A DNA stretch of 24,203 nt from JACDAN01 sp963827705 (lineage in GTDB: Bacteria; Actinomycetota; Thermoleophilia; Gaiellales; Gaiellaceae): contig CAWHBN010000018.1 in assembly GCA_963827705.1 (NCBI GenBank), positions 1 to 24,203 of the forward strand, read 5' to 3'. Within the stretch, counting starts at the first letter, position 1. The number at the start of each line of letters is the position of its first letter. Both the position numbers and the translations under genes were made by a program. Of this stretch, positions 8,074 through 15,033 are shown in pieces. A model generated the notes under the pieces. That model saw nothing but the letters and a program-made list of their open reading frames with translations, did not search any database and was not told the DNA's origin.

Positions 8074-8251
8074 GTACGCGGCAGGATAGCCGCCCTCTTC
8101 GACGACTTCGTCCCCAGAAACGCGGAAACCCGCCTCGAGGGGTCGAGAGCGGGCCGCCGCAGGTGCCGGAGTAGGTGAGGGGGAAACCGGCTCTCCAGGT
8201 ATTGACAGGACCCGCCAACACGGGCATGCCCCGGAAGGGTGAAATACGTCT

Positions 8252-9268
8252 ATGGCCTCTCCCTTCGTGGAGCTGGAGATCGGCGGCCGGACGGTCAAAG
8301 TGACCAATCCGGACAAGGTCTTCTACCGGAAGCTGAAGGCGACCAAGCTCGACCATGTCCAGTACTACGTCTCCGTGGCCGAGGGGATCGTCCGCGCGCT
8401 GTACGAGCGCCCGACACAGCTGAAGCGGCATCCCGACGGCGCCGAGGGGGAAGCGATCTACCAGAAGCGCGTGCCGGAGAAGCGTCCCGAGTGGATAGAG
8501 ACCGCGCGCGTCACGTTCCCGTCAGGCCGGCATGCGGACGAGCTCTGCGTCACCGAGGTCGCGCAGGTCGCGTGGGCTGCCAATCTGGCAACGATCGACT
8601 TCCACCCCTGGCCGTCGCGGCGCGCCCACGTCGACAACCCCGACGAGCTGCGGATCGACGTCGACCCGCAGCCCGGCACGACGTTCAAGGACGCGAAGAA
8701 GGTGGCGCTCCTCGTTCGTGAGGTGCTGGACGAGCTCGGTTTCACGGGCTGGCCGAAGACGTCCGGCAACCGAGGCATCCACATCGCCTGCCGCATCGAG
8801 CCGAACTGGACCTTCCCGGAGGTGCGCCGGTGCGCGCTGGCCTTCGCGAGGGAGGTCGAGCGGCGGATGCCGAAGAAGGTCACAACGGCGTGGTGGAAGG
8901 AGGAGCGCGGCCGCCGCGTCTTCATCGACTACAACCAGAACGCGCGCGATCGCACGATCGCCTCGGCCTACTCGGTGCGCGCCCGGCCTGACGCGACTGT
9001 CTCGGCGCCGGTCACCTGGGACGAGCTCGCAGATGTCGAGACCGAGGACTTCACCCTGCGGACGATGCCGAAGCGCTTCGCGAAGCTCGGCGACGTGCAG
9101 GCCGAGATCGACGACGCCGTCTGCGACCTGCGGAAGCTCTTCGAGTGGGTCGAGCGGGACGAGAAGGAGGGCGTCGGCGAGGCGCCGTACCCGCCGCAGT
9201 TCCCGAAGATGCCGGGCGAGCCGAAGCGCGTCCAGCCCTCACGGGACACGGCCCGAAAGAAGCGGTGA
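8252..9268 (+). CDS. ligD: LigD-type primase-polymerase (PolDom) stand-alone protein, NHEJ-related
   Basis: 338 residues matching only the polymerase domain of bacterial LigD, an archaeo-eukaryotic-primase fold enzyme that adds ribo- or deoxynucleotides at double-strand-break ends with Ku. Family features seen: VTNPDKVFY at the N-terminus, QLKRHPDG, TIDFHPWPSR, the metal-binding pair in LRIDVDP (Asp136, Asp138), KTSGNRGIHI and VFIDYNQNARDRTIASAYSVR. There is no ligase or phosphoesterase domain; the C-terminus is a basic tail (RDTARKKR). GGAAGGG (8233-8239) may be the ribosome binding site. A stand-alone ATP-dependent ligase lies 0.65 kb downstream on the other strand, so the two together could replace a fused LigD. 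No Ku gene is in the window. Confidence 0.9.
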   Translation: MASPFVELEIGGRTVKVTNPDKVFYRKLKATKLDHVQYYVSVAEGIVRALYERPTQLKRHPDGAEGEAIYQKRVPEKRPEWIETARVTFPSGRHADELCVTEVAQVAWAANLATIDFHPWPSRRAHVDNPDELRIDVDPQPGTTFKDAKKVALLVREVLDELGFTGWPKTSGNRGIHIACRIEPNWTFPEVRRCALAFAREVERRMPKKVTTAWWKEERGRRVFIDYNQNARDRTIASAYSVRARPDATVSAPVTWDELADVETEDFTLRTMPKRFAKLGDVQAEIDDAVCDLRKLFEWVERDEKEGVGEAPYPPQFPKMPGEPKRVQPSRDTARKKR

Positions 9269-9316
9269 TGTAAAGCAGGCTTGACACCTGAAGCGGTGTC
9301 AAGCTAACTTTACATC
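9267..9316 (+). promoter_or_regulatory. 50-bp nested palindrome with embedded promoter ahead of the XRE gene
   Basis: Outer arms GATGTAAAG (9267-9275) and CTTTACATC (9308-9316) and inner arms CTTGACACC (9280-9288) and GGTGTCAAG (9295-9303) are all perfect, with equal 4-base spacers and a 6-base centre. A consensus -35 TTGACA (9281-9286) and TAACTT (9305-9310), 18 bases apart, are embedded, and the latter is six bases from the GTG start. The element overlaps the ligD stop codon. It is probably the autoregulatory operator of the XRE protein, and could also form a hairpin at the 3' end of the ligD mRNA. Confidence 0.7.
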
Positions 9317-9517
9317 GTGCGGAACGAGATCAGAGAGCTCCGCAAGGCGCGCGGCCTCTCGCAGGCCGAGCTGGCGGAGGCGATGGACGTCTCGCGTCAG
9401 ACGATCAATGCGATCGAGACCGAGCGATACACACCGTCGCTGCCGCTCGCCCTCGCGCTCGCACGGTTCTTTGCCCTGACTGTCGAGGAGGTTTTCCATG
9501 ACAACAGCAATTCATAG
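9317..9517 (+). CDS. XRE/Cro-family small transcriptional regulator
   Basis: 66-residue single-domain helix-turn-helix protein of the short XRE (YozG-like) type: EIRELRKARGLSQAELAEAMDVSRQTINAIETERYTPSLPLALALARFF. The recognition helix is SRQTINAIE. The GTG start abuts the large palindrome and has no Shine-Dalgarno, so it appears leaderless. The next gene begins inside it with a 20-base overlap, which suggests translational coupling. The short regulator followed by a small membrane protein is a common arrangement in which the regulator controls its own operon. Confidence 0.9.
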   Translation: MRNEIRELRKARGLSQAELAEAMDVSRQTINAIETERYTPSLPLALALARFFALTVEEVFHDNSNS

Positions 9518-9887
9518 GACGAAGTGGTTCGTGCCGGGTCTCTCGGTGCTGATCGGGCTCGTCTTCTTCGCGGGCTTCTGGATCGGCGACGACCGCGCCG
9601 GGGCGCTCTGGTCCCTCGCGGTGATGAGCGTCGTCGCGCTTCTGATCCTGGCGGGCGGCCGCTCTGACCTCGTCCGCGGGCTGCGCGGCGACGGTCGGGA
9701 CGAGTACTGGGCCAGGATCGACCTTCACGCCACGGCGCTGGCCGGCAGCTTCGCCATCGGGCTGATCCTGGTGATGTGCGTCTGGGAGTGGGCGCACGGG
9801 CGCGATGGAACGCCGTACGTCCAGCTCGGCGCGTTGACCGGGGTGGCGTACGTCGCCTCGATCGGCTTCCTGCGGTGGCGGTCCTGA
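9498..9887 (+). CDS. Small multi-pass membrane protein paired with the XRE regulator
   Basis: 129 residues from ATG at 9498, which overlaps the regulator by 20 bases; GAGGAGG (9485-9491) within the upstream gene is its likely ribosome binding site. Four hydrophobic helices: about 11-29, 35-52, 77-94 and 105-124. A conserved-looking loop WARIDLHATALAG lies between helices 2 and 3. It resembles the small DUF2178-like membrane proteins often found after short XRE regulators, but I cannot confirm the family. Function unknown. It ends 25 bases before the convergent DNA ligase gene. Confidence 0.75.
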   Translation: MTTAIHRTKWFVPGLSVLIGLVFFAGFWIGDDRAGALWSLAVMSVVALLILAGGRSDLVRGLRGDGRDEYWARIDLHATALAGSFAIGLILVMCVWEWAHGRDGTPYVQLGALTGVAYVASIGFLRWRS

Positions 9888-9912
9888 CCCGCTGGGGTGC
9901 CGGCGGACATGC

Positions 9913-10935
9913 TCAACCGGCGAAGCTGAGCAGGCTCTCGAACGTCGGGTCGTTCGGATTGCGCGGCGGGCGGAGCTCGCGCCAGGTGCAGTCCTTCGGT
10001 TTCTTGTCGTCGCGGAAGCGGAGGAAGCGGGTGCCGTGCCGGAAGCGGTTGCCCTGCACCTTGTCGTACCGCACCTCTGCGACGAGCTTGGGCTTCACCG
10101 CCTGCTCCTCGAGGTCGCCGGTGCCCCACCGGTTGGGCTCCGAGAAGCGGCGGTCCGACTTCTCGTCGATCAGGGGGAGAACCTGCTCGGCGATCCGGTC
10201 GTGCTTCGATGCTGCGACCGCGGCCGAGCCCACGTAGTCGAGCCCGCCGTCGTCCCGGTAGAGCCCGAGGAGGAGTGTCGCGATCTTCTCCGGCTTGTTC
10301 TTCCACCGGATGCCGACGATCACGGCGTCGGCCGTCTTGTAGGGCTTCACCTTGGTCACCGCCTCCCGGGAGCCCGGCCGGTACGGGTGGTCGAGCCGCT
10401 TCGCGATCACGCCGTCGAGACCGGCGGCCTCGAACGTGTCGAGCCACTCCCCGGCCGCTTCTGGGTCAAGCGTGCAGGGGGAGAGCCGGAAGCCCTTCGC
10501 CAGCTTCTCCAGCTGCGCCCGCCGCTTCTTCAGCGGAAGCTCGTGGAGCGGCTTGCCCTTCCAGAGGAGGACGTCGAACGCGATGAACTCGGCCGGGATC
10601 TCCTTCGCCAGCCGGTTGACTCGGCTCTCGGCCGGGTGGAGCCGCATCTGCATCGAGTCGAAGTCGAGCACGCCGTCCCGGGCAATCACGATCTCGCCGT
10701 CGAGCGCGGAGTGGGGCGGGAGCAGGTCGCCGAGCGGGCGGAGCTCCGGGAAGTAGCGCAGCAGCGGCCGCTCCTTCCGCGACCAGAGCGCGAGCTCGCC
10801 GCCGTCGTTCTCGAGGATCCCGCGAAAGCCGTCCCACTTGGGCTCGTACTGCCAGCCCTCGCCCTCCGGCAGCTCGGAGACGAGCTCCGCCTCCATCGGC
10901 GGGAAAGGTACGTCGGGGCCCGGCACGGGGGCCAA
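9913..10935 (-). CDS. ATP-dependent DNA ligase (LigC/LigD-ligase-domain type), stand-alone
   Basis: About 340 residues. It seals nicks or ends by lysine adenylation. The nucleotidyl-transferase domain contains the active-site motif I KWDGFRG and the following motifs SRKERPLLRYFPEL, DGEIVIA, FIAFDVLLW, GLDGVIAKRLDHPYRPGSR and VTKVKPYKTADAVIVG. The OB-fold domain follows (LLLGLYRDDGGLDYVGSA..., FRHGTRFLRFRDDK). The frame is open up to TTG 10971, but I prefer the TTG at 10935 (MAPVPGPDVPFPPMEA...) because it fits the family N-terminus and GGACGGGGA lies just upstream. With the polymerase-domain gene at 8252 it makes a two-protein equivalent of LigD. Whether it acts in NHEJ or in general repair is not shown. 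Confidence 0.9.
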   Translation of the reverse strand: MAPVPGPDVPFPPMEAELVSELPEGEGWQYEPKWDGFRGILENDGGELALWSRKERPLLRYFPELRPLGDLLPPHSALDGEIVIARDGVLDFDSMQMRLHPAESRVNRLAKEIPAEFIAFDVLLWKGKPLHELPLKKRRAQLEKLAKGFRLSPCTLDPEAAGEWLDTFEAAGLDGVIAKRLDHPYRPGSREAVTKVKPYKTADAVIVGIRWKNKPEKIATLLLGLYRDDGGLDYVGSAAVAASKHDRIAEQVLPLIDEKSDRRFSEPNRWGTGDLEEQAVKPKLVAEVRYDKVQGNRFRHGTRFLRFRDDKKPKDCTWRELRPPRNPNDPTFESLLSFAG

Positions 10936-10991
10936 GGCTATCCCCGTCCGCCCGGGCCACGCTCTTTGCAACTACTTCGCACCAGGTCTGC

Positions 10992-11014
10992 GGGCGAGGG
11001 ACAGTCCCTCGCCC
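10992..11014. repeat. Perfect 11-bp inverted repeat in the ligase/fabF divergent region
   Basis: GGGCGAGGGAC (10992-11002) and GTCCCTCGCCC (11004-11014) flank a single A. The core GGGACAGTCCC resembles the small dispersed palindromes (REP-like) found in many high-GC genomes. It is followed by the palindrome GCCCCGGGGC (11011-11020). It could instead be an operator for either divergent gene. Confidence 0.6.
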
Positions 11015-11086
11015 CGGGGCGGCACAGTGAAGGGGATGCGGCTCGGGCCGCTGCATGGTCCCGCGCAGAGCTCCTTGCGCCGCGCC

Positions 11087-11098
11087 TAAGCTGGCCCC
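11087..11098 (+). promoter_or_regulatory. Candidate leaderless promoter -10 element of fabF
   Basis: TAAGCT (11087-11092) is exactly six bases before the GTG at 11099 and there is no Shine-Dalgarno sequence. No -35 box is evident. Confidence 0.4.
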
Positions 11099-12331
11099 GT
11101 GCGACGCGTCGTGATCACTGGGATGGGGACCGTGAGCCCGCTCGGGCTCGACACGCCCTCAACCTGGAGCGCCGCGCTCGCCGGCGAGAGCGGGATCGAC
11201 TTCATCCAGTCGTTCGACGCGAGCGAGTTCCCCGTACGCGTCGCAGCCGAGGTCAAAGGCTTCGAGCCGCCGGATGTCGTCTCTCCGAAGGAGGCACGGC
11301 GGCTCGACCGGAACGTCCTGCTCGCGGTCGAGGCGGGGAGGCAGGCCATCGAGGACGCAGGGCTCGACTCGCATTACGTGCCGAGCCGTGTCGGGATCGC
11401 GTTCGGATCCGCGATCGGCGGCTTCCTCGGGATCATGGAGCAGCACGAGGTCCTGCAGCAGCGCGGACCGACCCGGGTCTCGCCGTACTTCCTGCCGAGC
11501 GTGCTCGTGGACTCGGCCAGCGGCCAGCTCGCGATCTCGCTCGGGCTGAAGGGTCCCAACTATGCGCCCGTCTCCGCCTGCGCCACCGGTTCGCACGCGG
11601 TGGGTGAGGGAGCCGAGATCATCCGGCGGGGCGACGCCGACGCGATGCTCGCCGGCGGGACCGAGGCTTGCATGCACCCGCTGATCCTCGCCGGGTTCTG
11701 CGCGATGCGCGGCCTTGCCGCCGAGGAGGAGTATCCGCCGCGCGCGTCGCGTCCATTCGACGCGACACGGGCCGGGTTCGTGATCGGCGAGGGCGCGGGC
11801 GCGCTCGTCCTCGAGGAGCTCGAGGCGGCGCAGGAGCGCGGCGCGACGATCTACGCCGAGGTGCTCGCCTACGGCACCTCGAACGACGGCTACCACCTCG
11901 CCGCGCCGGAGCCGGAGGCGATCGGCGTCGCCGAGATGATGCGCGCGGCGATCGAGCGCGCCGGTGTGGAGCCTGAGCGCGTCGGCTACATCAACGCGCA
12001 CGGCACCTCGACGCCGCTCGGTGACGCCGCCGAGACGAAGGCGATCAAGGACGTCTTCGGCGACCACGCCTACGAGCTCGCCGTCTCGTCGACGAAGTCG
12101 ATGATGGGCCACTGCTTCGGCGCCGCCGGCGCGATCGAGGCTCAGATGGCCGCGCTCGCCGTCTACCACGGAAAGCTGCCGCCGACGATCAACTACGAAC
12201 ACCCGGATCCCGCCTGCGACCTCGACTACGTCCCGAACGAGGCGCGGGACGCGGACGTCGAGGTCGCGCTCTCGAACGCGATGGGCCTCGGCGGGCACAA
12301 CGCCTGCGTCCTCGTCGGGAGGGTCGAATGA
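11099..12331 (+). CDS. fabF: 3-oxoacyl-[acyl-carrier-protein] synthase II (KAS II)
   Basis: 410-residue thiolase-fold condensing enzyme that elongates acyl-ACP with malonyl-ACP in fatty acid synthesis. The start is GTG, giving MRRVVITGMGTVSPLG as in the family. The catalytic triad is complete: Cys161 in VSACATGSH, His301 in NAHGTSTPLGD and His338 in STKSMMGHCFGAAGA, with Lys333. The GHCFGAAG form is slightly unlike the usual GHLLGAAG. The C-terminal SNAMGLGGHNACVL is standard. Its stop overlaps the next gene's ATG (ATGA), coupling it to an O-methyltransferase. No acyl carrier protein or other fab gene is nearby, so it could serve a specialised acyl pathway instead of bulk synthesis. Confidence 0.95.
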   Translation: MRRVVITGMGTVSPLGLDTPSTWSAALAGESGIDFIQSFDASEFPVRVAAEVKGFEPPDVVSPKEARRLDRNVLLAVEAGRQAIEDAGLDSHYVPSRVGIAFGSAIGGFLGIMEQHEVLQQRGPTRVSPYFLPSVLVDSASGQLAISLGLKGPNYAPVSACATGSHAVGEGAEIIRRGDADAMLAGGTEACMHPLILAGFCAMRGLAAEEEYPPRASRPFDATRAGFVIGEGAGALVLEELEAAQERGATIYAEVLAYGTSNDGYHLAAPEPEAIGVAEMMRAAIERAGVEPERVGYINAHGTSTPLGDAAETKAIKDVFGDHAYELAVSSTKSMMGHCFGAAGAIEAQMAALAVYHGKLPPTINYEHPDPACDLDYVPNEARDADVEVALSNAMGLGGHNACVLVGRVE

Positions 12332-12972
12332 GCTACATCGTCAACGAGGACGTCGAGCGCTACGCCGCCGATCACTCCACGCCGGACGCGGACTTCTTCC
12401 GCCGGCTCGAGGAGGAGACCAGAGCGATCTCCGAGCTCCCGCAGATGATGGTCGGGCCGCTCGAGGGGCAGCTCCTCGGCTGGCTCGTGCGGCTCTCGCG
12501 GGCGCAGAACGTCCTCGAGATCGGCACCTTCACCGGCTATTCGTCGATCTCGATGGCGCTCGCGCTGCCGTACGGCGGACGGATCACGAGCCTGGACGTG
12601 AACGAGGAGACGACAGCTGTGGCCCGGCGCTACGCGGAGGAGGCGGGCGTCGCCGACCGGATCGACTACCGCGTCGGCCCGGCCCTCGACGCGCTCGCGG
12701 AGCTGGAAGGCCCCTGGGATCTCGTCTTCATCGACGCCGACAAGCCGAACTACGTCAACTACTACGAGGCCGTGCTGCCCAAGCTGGTCGGTGACGGCTT
12801 CATCGTCGCGGACAACGTGCTCTGGTCAGGGCGGGTCGTGGAGGACGACGGGGAGGAGAGCACGGAGGCGATCAAGGCTTTCAACGACCACGTCGCCGCG
12901 GACGAGCGCGTCGAGCAGCTGATGCTCACCGTCAGGGACGGGATGACGCTGATTCGACGGCGTGCAGCGTAA
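12328..12972 (+). CDS. SAM-dependent O-methyltransferase (CCoAOMT-like, Methyltransf_3)
   Basis: 214 residues. This class I methyltransferase family transfers methyl from S-adenosylmethionine to catechol-type hydroxyls using a divalent metal. Features: helical N-terminus, SAM motif I LEIGTFTGYSSISMA (63-77), acidic motif ITSLDVNEE (86-94), metal ligands in LVFIDADKPNY (Asp136) and ADNVLWSG (Asp162, Asn163). The ATG overlaps the fabF stop by 4 bases. Its 3' end overlaps the convergent HAD gene by 41 bases. The acceptor substrate is not predictable from sequence. Confidence 0.92.
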   Translation: MSYIVNEDVERYAADHSTPDADFFRRLEEETRAISELPQMMVGPLEGQLLGWLVRLSRAQNVLEIGTFTGYSSISMALALPYGGRITSLDVNEETTAVARRYAEEAGVADRIDYRVGPALDALAELEGPWDLVFIDADKPNYVNYYEAVLPKLVGDGFIVADNVLWSGRVVEDDGEESTEAIKAFNDHVAADERVEQLMLTVRDGMTLIRRRAA

Positions 12973-13594
12973 GCCCGGCGAGCGACTCCAGCCGCACGTC
13001 CGCGAGCTCTAGGACGTCGTCCGCAGGCGGGAAGTGCGCGTTCGGGACCGCGACCACGCCCAGTCCTGCCGCCTTCGCCGAGCGGATGCCGCTGGCCGAG
13101 TCCTCGACGGCGACGGCGTTCTCGGGTTCGACGCCGAGCCTTCGCGCGGCCTCCAGGTAGACGTCCGGCGCCGGCTTCCCCCGGTCGACCTCCTCGGACG
13201 ACACGGTCGCGCGAAAGAGCTCGGCGACGCCCATCAGGTCGAGAGCGAGGTCGATCAACGGACGGTTGGACGACGACGCGAGCCCGAGCGGCCAGCGACC
13301 GGCCAGGCGGCGGACAGCCTCCGCGGCGCCGTCGACGACCGGAAGTTGCTGCCGATACCGATCCTCCATCCGCTCGACGACGATCCGGTTCAGCTCCTCG
13401 GGTGGCTCCGGGAGCCCGAGCTCGTCGTGAAGGTAGCGCGACCACTCCGTGGAGCTCATCCCCATCATGTCCGCCTGCGCACCGTCGTGCCAGCGGCCGC
13501 CGCGCTCGCGGACCAGACCCTCGCGCACCTCGTCCCAGACTTGCTCCGTGTCCAGGAGCAGGCCGTCGAGGTCGAAGACGACAGCGTCGGTCAC
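12932..13594 (-). CDS. HAD-superfamily hydrolase, subfamily IA (beta-phosphoglucomutase-like phosphatase)
   Basis: 220 residues with all four HAD motifs. Motif I is VVFDLDGLLLDTE (Asp8 nucleophile, Asp10), motif II is LGLASSSNRP, motif III is the Lys in DRGKPAPDVY, and motif IV is VAVEDSASGIRSAKAAG. The helical cap lies between motifs I and II. It most likely dephosphorylates a small sugar phosphate or similar metabolite. The GTG start overlaps the flavin reductase stop by 4 bases (GTGA), so it is the last gene of a minus-strand operon. The C-terminal coding region overlaps the O-methyltransferase by 41 bases tail to tail. Confidence 0.92.
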   Translation of the reverse strand: MTDAVVFDLDGLLLDTEQVWDEVREGLVRERGGRWHDGAQADMMGMSSTEWSRYLHDELGLPEPPEELNRIVVERMEDRYRQQLPVVDGAAEAVRRLAGRWPLGLASSSNRPLIDLALDLMGVAELFRATVSSEEVDRGKPAPDVYLEAARRLGVEPENAVAVEDSASGIRSAKAAGLGVVAVPNAHFPPADDVLELADVRLESLAGLTLHAVESASSRP

Positions 13595-14055
13595 AGGCCG
13601 TGGTAGGCGTGTCCGAAGTAGGCGAGCGGCCGGTCGGAGGGACCGGGATCGGCGGAGGAGATCTCGCCGACGAAGAACGTGTGCGTCCCCGCCGGGTGCT
13701 CGGCGAGCACGTGGCCTCGCAGCCAGCCCACCGCGCCCGCCAAGAGCGGTGGGCCGGGCTCGTCGAGCACCTCGACGCCCTGCCAGAGGACGATCGGCGG
13801 CACTCCGCGAGCGAAGTGCTGCGCGATTCCTTCCTGCCCCGCTGCGAGCAGGCTGACGCCGAAGTCGCCGGCGCGCCGCAGCAGCTCGTGGAGCGCCGCC
13901 TCCTGCTTGACGGCGAAGCCGACGAGCGGCGGGTCGAGCGAGAGCGAGACGAGCGTGCCGAGCGTCAGCCCGAGGCGCTCGCCGTCGAGGTCGACAGTGA
14001 TGACTGCGACGCCCGCGGGGAACTGCCGCATGACCCCGCGGAGGTCGTCGCTCAA
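13591..14055 (-). CDS. Flavin reductase-like FMN-binding protein
   Basis: 154 residues if started at TTG 14055, which overlaps the upstream stop (TTGA). The open frame extends to 14169, but the added residues overlap the preceding gene and are Arg/Ala-rich, so I reject that start. The split-barrel FMN-binding domain is typical of NADH:flavin oxidoreductases: LRGVMRQFPAGVAVITVD, LGLTLGTLVSLSLDPPLVGFAV, FGVSLLA, HTFFVGEI and the terminal PLAYFGHAYHGL. Such proteins supply reduced flavin to a monooxygenase or act as flavin-dependent oxidoreductases. No partner monooxygenase is in the window. It sits between a secreted protein gene and the HAD phosphatase gene. Confidence 0.88.
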   Translation of the reverse strand: MSDDLRGVMRQFPAGVAVITVDLDGERLGLTLGTLVSLSLDPPLVGFAVKQEAALHELLRRAGDFGVSLLAAGQEGIAQHFARGVPPIVLWQGVEVLDEPGPPLLAGAVGWLRGHVLAEHPAGTHTFFVGEISSADPGPSDRPLAYFGHAYHGL

Positions 14056-14996
14056 TGCTTGTGGCAGAGCCGGTCGCCGAACTGGTCGAGCTTGGCGTTC
14101 ATGTCCCGCTCGTGGGCGAGATGCGCAACGGCGCGCGGATTGAACCTCGGCAGCCCCTTGCCCTGCCACTTGACGTCAGGCGTGACGCCCGGGCCTTCGA
14201 CCGTCATCCGATAGGCCCGGCCGTTCCCGGGGCCTCGAGCTCCGCCTCGGTAGCCGGGCGGGTAGGCATAACCGCCCTCGAGCGGATTGCGCGCGCGAAA
14301 CGTGTAACAGAAGACCCCGGTCGGATTGTGGGTGACGAACGAGTTCTCGCGGCGCCACCCGGGACCGTGCTTCGAGCCGAACGTGTCGAGATAGACGGCC
14401 CGCCCGTACTTGTCGAGCCTCGCGCCGTACTTCGTCGTCCTGTAGCCGTGGACAGGACGCCCGAGGTAGGTCAGACGGCCGAAGATGTGGTGGTAGCGGC
14501 CGCTCCACGACCAGTCGGTGTATCCCTCGAGAACGGCGAGCGGGCCGGTCCAGTGAGAGAGGTGGACGGCCCACGCGCGCTGATCCCGCCGCCAAGGCGT
14601 GAAGCCGAGGTTCGGGACCGTGCGACGCCACTTCTGGACCGCCCAGTACGACCCATCCGGAGCCTTACAGGCGGTGACGAGATGGACGAGCGGTGGCCCG
14701 TCGTACGTCCTGCAGGCGTTCCTGAACCGGAGCTTCCGACCGAACGTGCCCCAGCCGCCGGCGCGGTCGAGCCTGAACTGAACCTGCTTGCGGGCCTTGC
14801 CAGGATGGCGCGCGTTGATCGCGCCCCAGGCGAGCACGTCCCAGTGCCGCCCCCGCGCGCGATACGACAACATCGCCTTGCCGTCGCGCGAGACCTTCAG
14901 CCGGATTCCGGACGCATTCCGGTCGATCAGCTGCGACGCCGAGGCAGGCGGTGCAAGGACGGCGGCTATGACGGCGGCAAAAAGGAGTCGGCGCAC
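14052..14996 (-). CDS. Secreted protein of unknown function, tandem paralogue B
   Basis: 314 residues with a signal peptide (about 1-20, cleaved near SAS-Q). The mature protein is about three quarters identical by eye to the upstream paralogue. Shared blocks: SQLIDRNA, KVSRDGKAML, RWDVLAWGA/HWDVLAWGA, QVQFRLDRAGGWGTFG, PDGSYWAVQ, LSHWTGPLAVLEG, DWSW, GRYHHIFGRLTYLGRPVHG, KHGPGWRRENSFVTH, GVFCY, GPGVTPDVKW. Trp, His and Arg are abundant and four Cys are shared, which fits an extracellular stable fold. I recognise it only as a family I associate with Thermoleophilia. The GTG start at 14996 lies inside a 15-bp hairpin that also looks like an intrinsic terminator. The stop overlaps the flavin reductase start. 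Confidence 0.85.
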   Translation of the reverse strand: MRRLLFAAVIAAVLAPPASASQLIDRNASGIRLKVSRDGKAMLSYRARGRHWDVLAWGAINARHPGKARKQVQFRLDRAGGWGTFGRKLRFRNACRTYDGPPLVHLVTACKAPDGSYWAVQKWRRTVPNLGFTPWRRDQRAWAVHLSHWTGPLAVLEGYTDWSWSGRYHHIFGRLTYLGRPVHGYRTTKYGARLDKYGRAVYLDTFGSKHGPGWRRENSFVTHNPTGVFCYTFRARNPLEGGYAYPPGYRGGARGPGNGRAYRMTVEGPGVTPDVKWQGKGLPRFNPRAVAHLAHERDMNAKLDQFGDRLCHKH

Positions 14997-15018
14997 GGGA
15001 TCCCCCGTGCGCCGACTC
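14979..15018 (-). terminator. Intrinsic terminator that contains the start site of paralogue B
   Basis: Perfect 15-bp arms GAGTCGGCGCACGGG (14985-14999) and CCCGTGCGCCGACTC (15004-15018) have a 4-base loop. On the minus strand the stem is followed by C and TTTTT (14983-14979). It begins 15 bases after the stop of paralogue A. The GTG start of paralogue B (14996-14994) is in the 3' arm and its GGGGGA ribosome binding site spans the loop. Confidence 0.82.
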
Positions 15019-15033
15019 TAGCGACAGCGCGGC

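Noticed and set aside
8074..8251. TTGACA at 8202-8207 as promoter of the ligD gene
   Set aside because: No acceptable -10 box lies 16-18 bases downstream (CATGCC at the expected place), so I did not annotate it.
10036..11607. Long open frame antisense to the DNA ligase and running into fabF
   Set aside because: Low-complexity Leu/Arg/Glu product without domains; both overlapped genes have full family motifs in other frames.
14056..14169. Upstream extension of the flavin reductase
   Set aside because: It would overlap the secreted protein gene and adds Arg/Ala-rich residues not found in the family; TTG 14055 gives a standard start coupled by a 4-base overlap.
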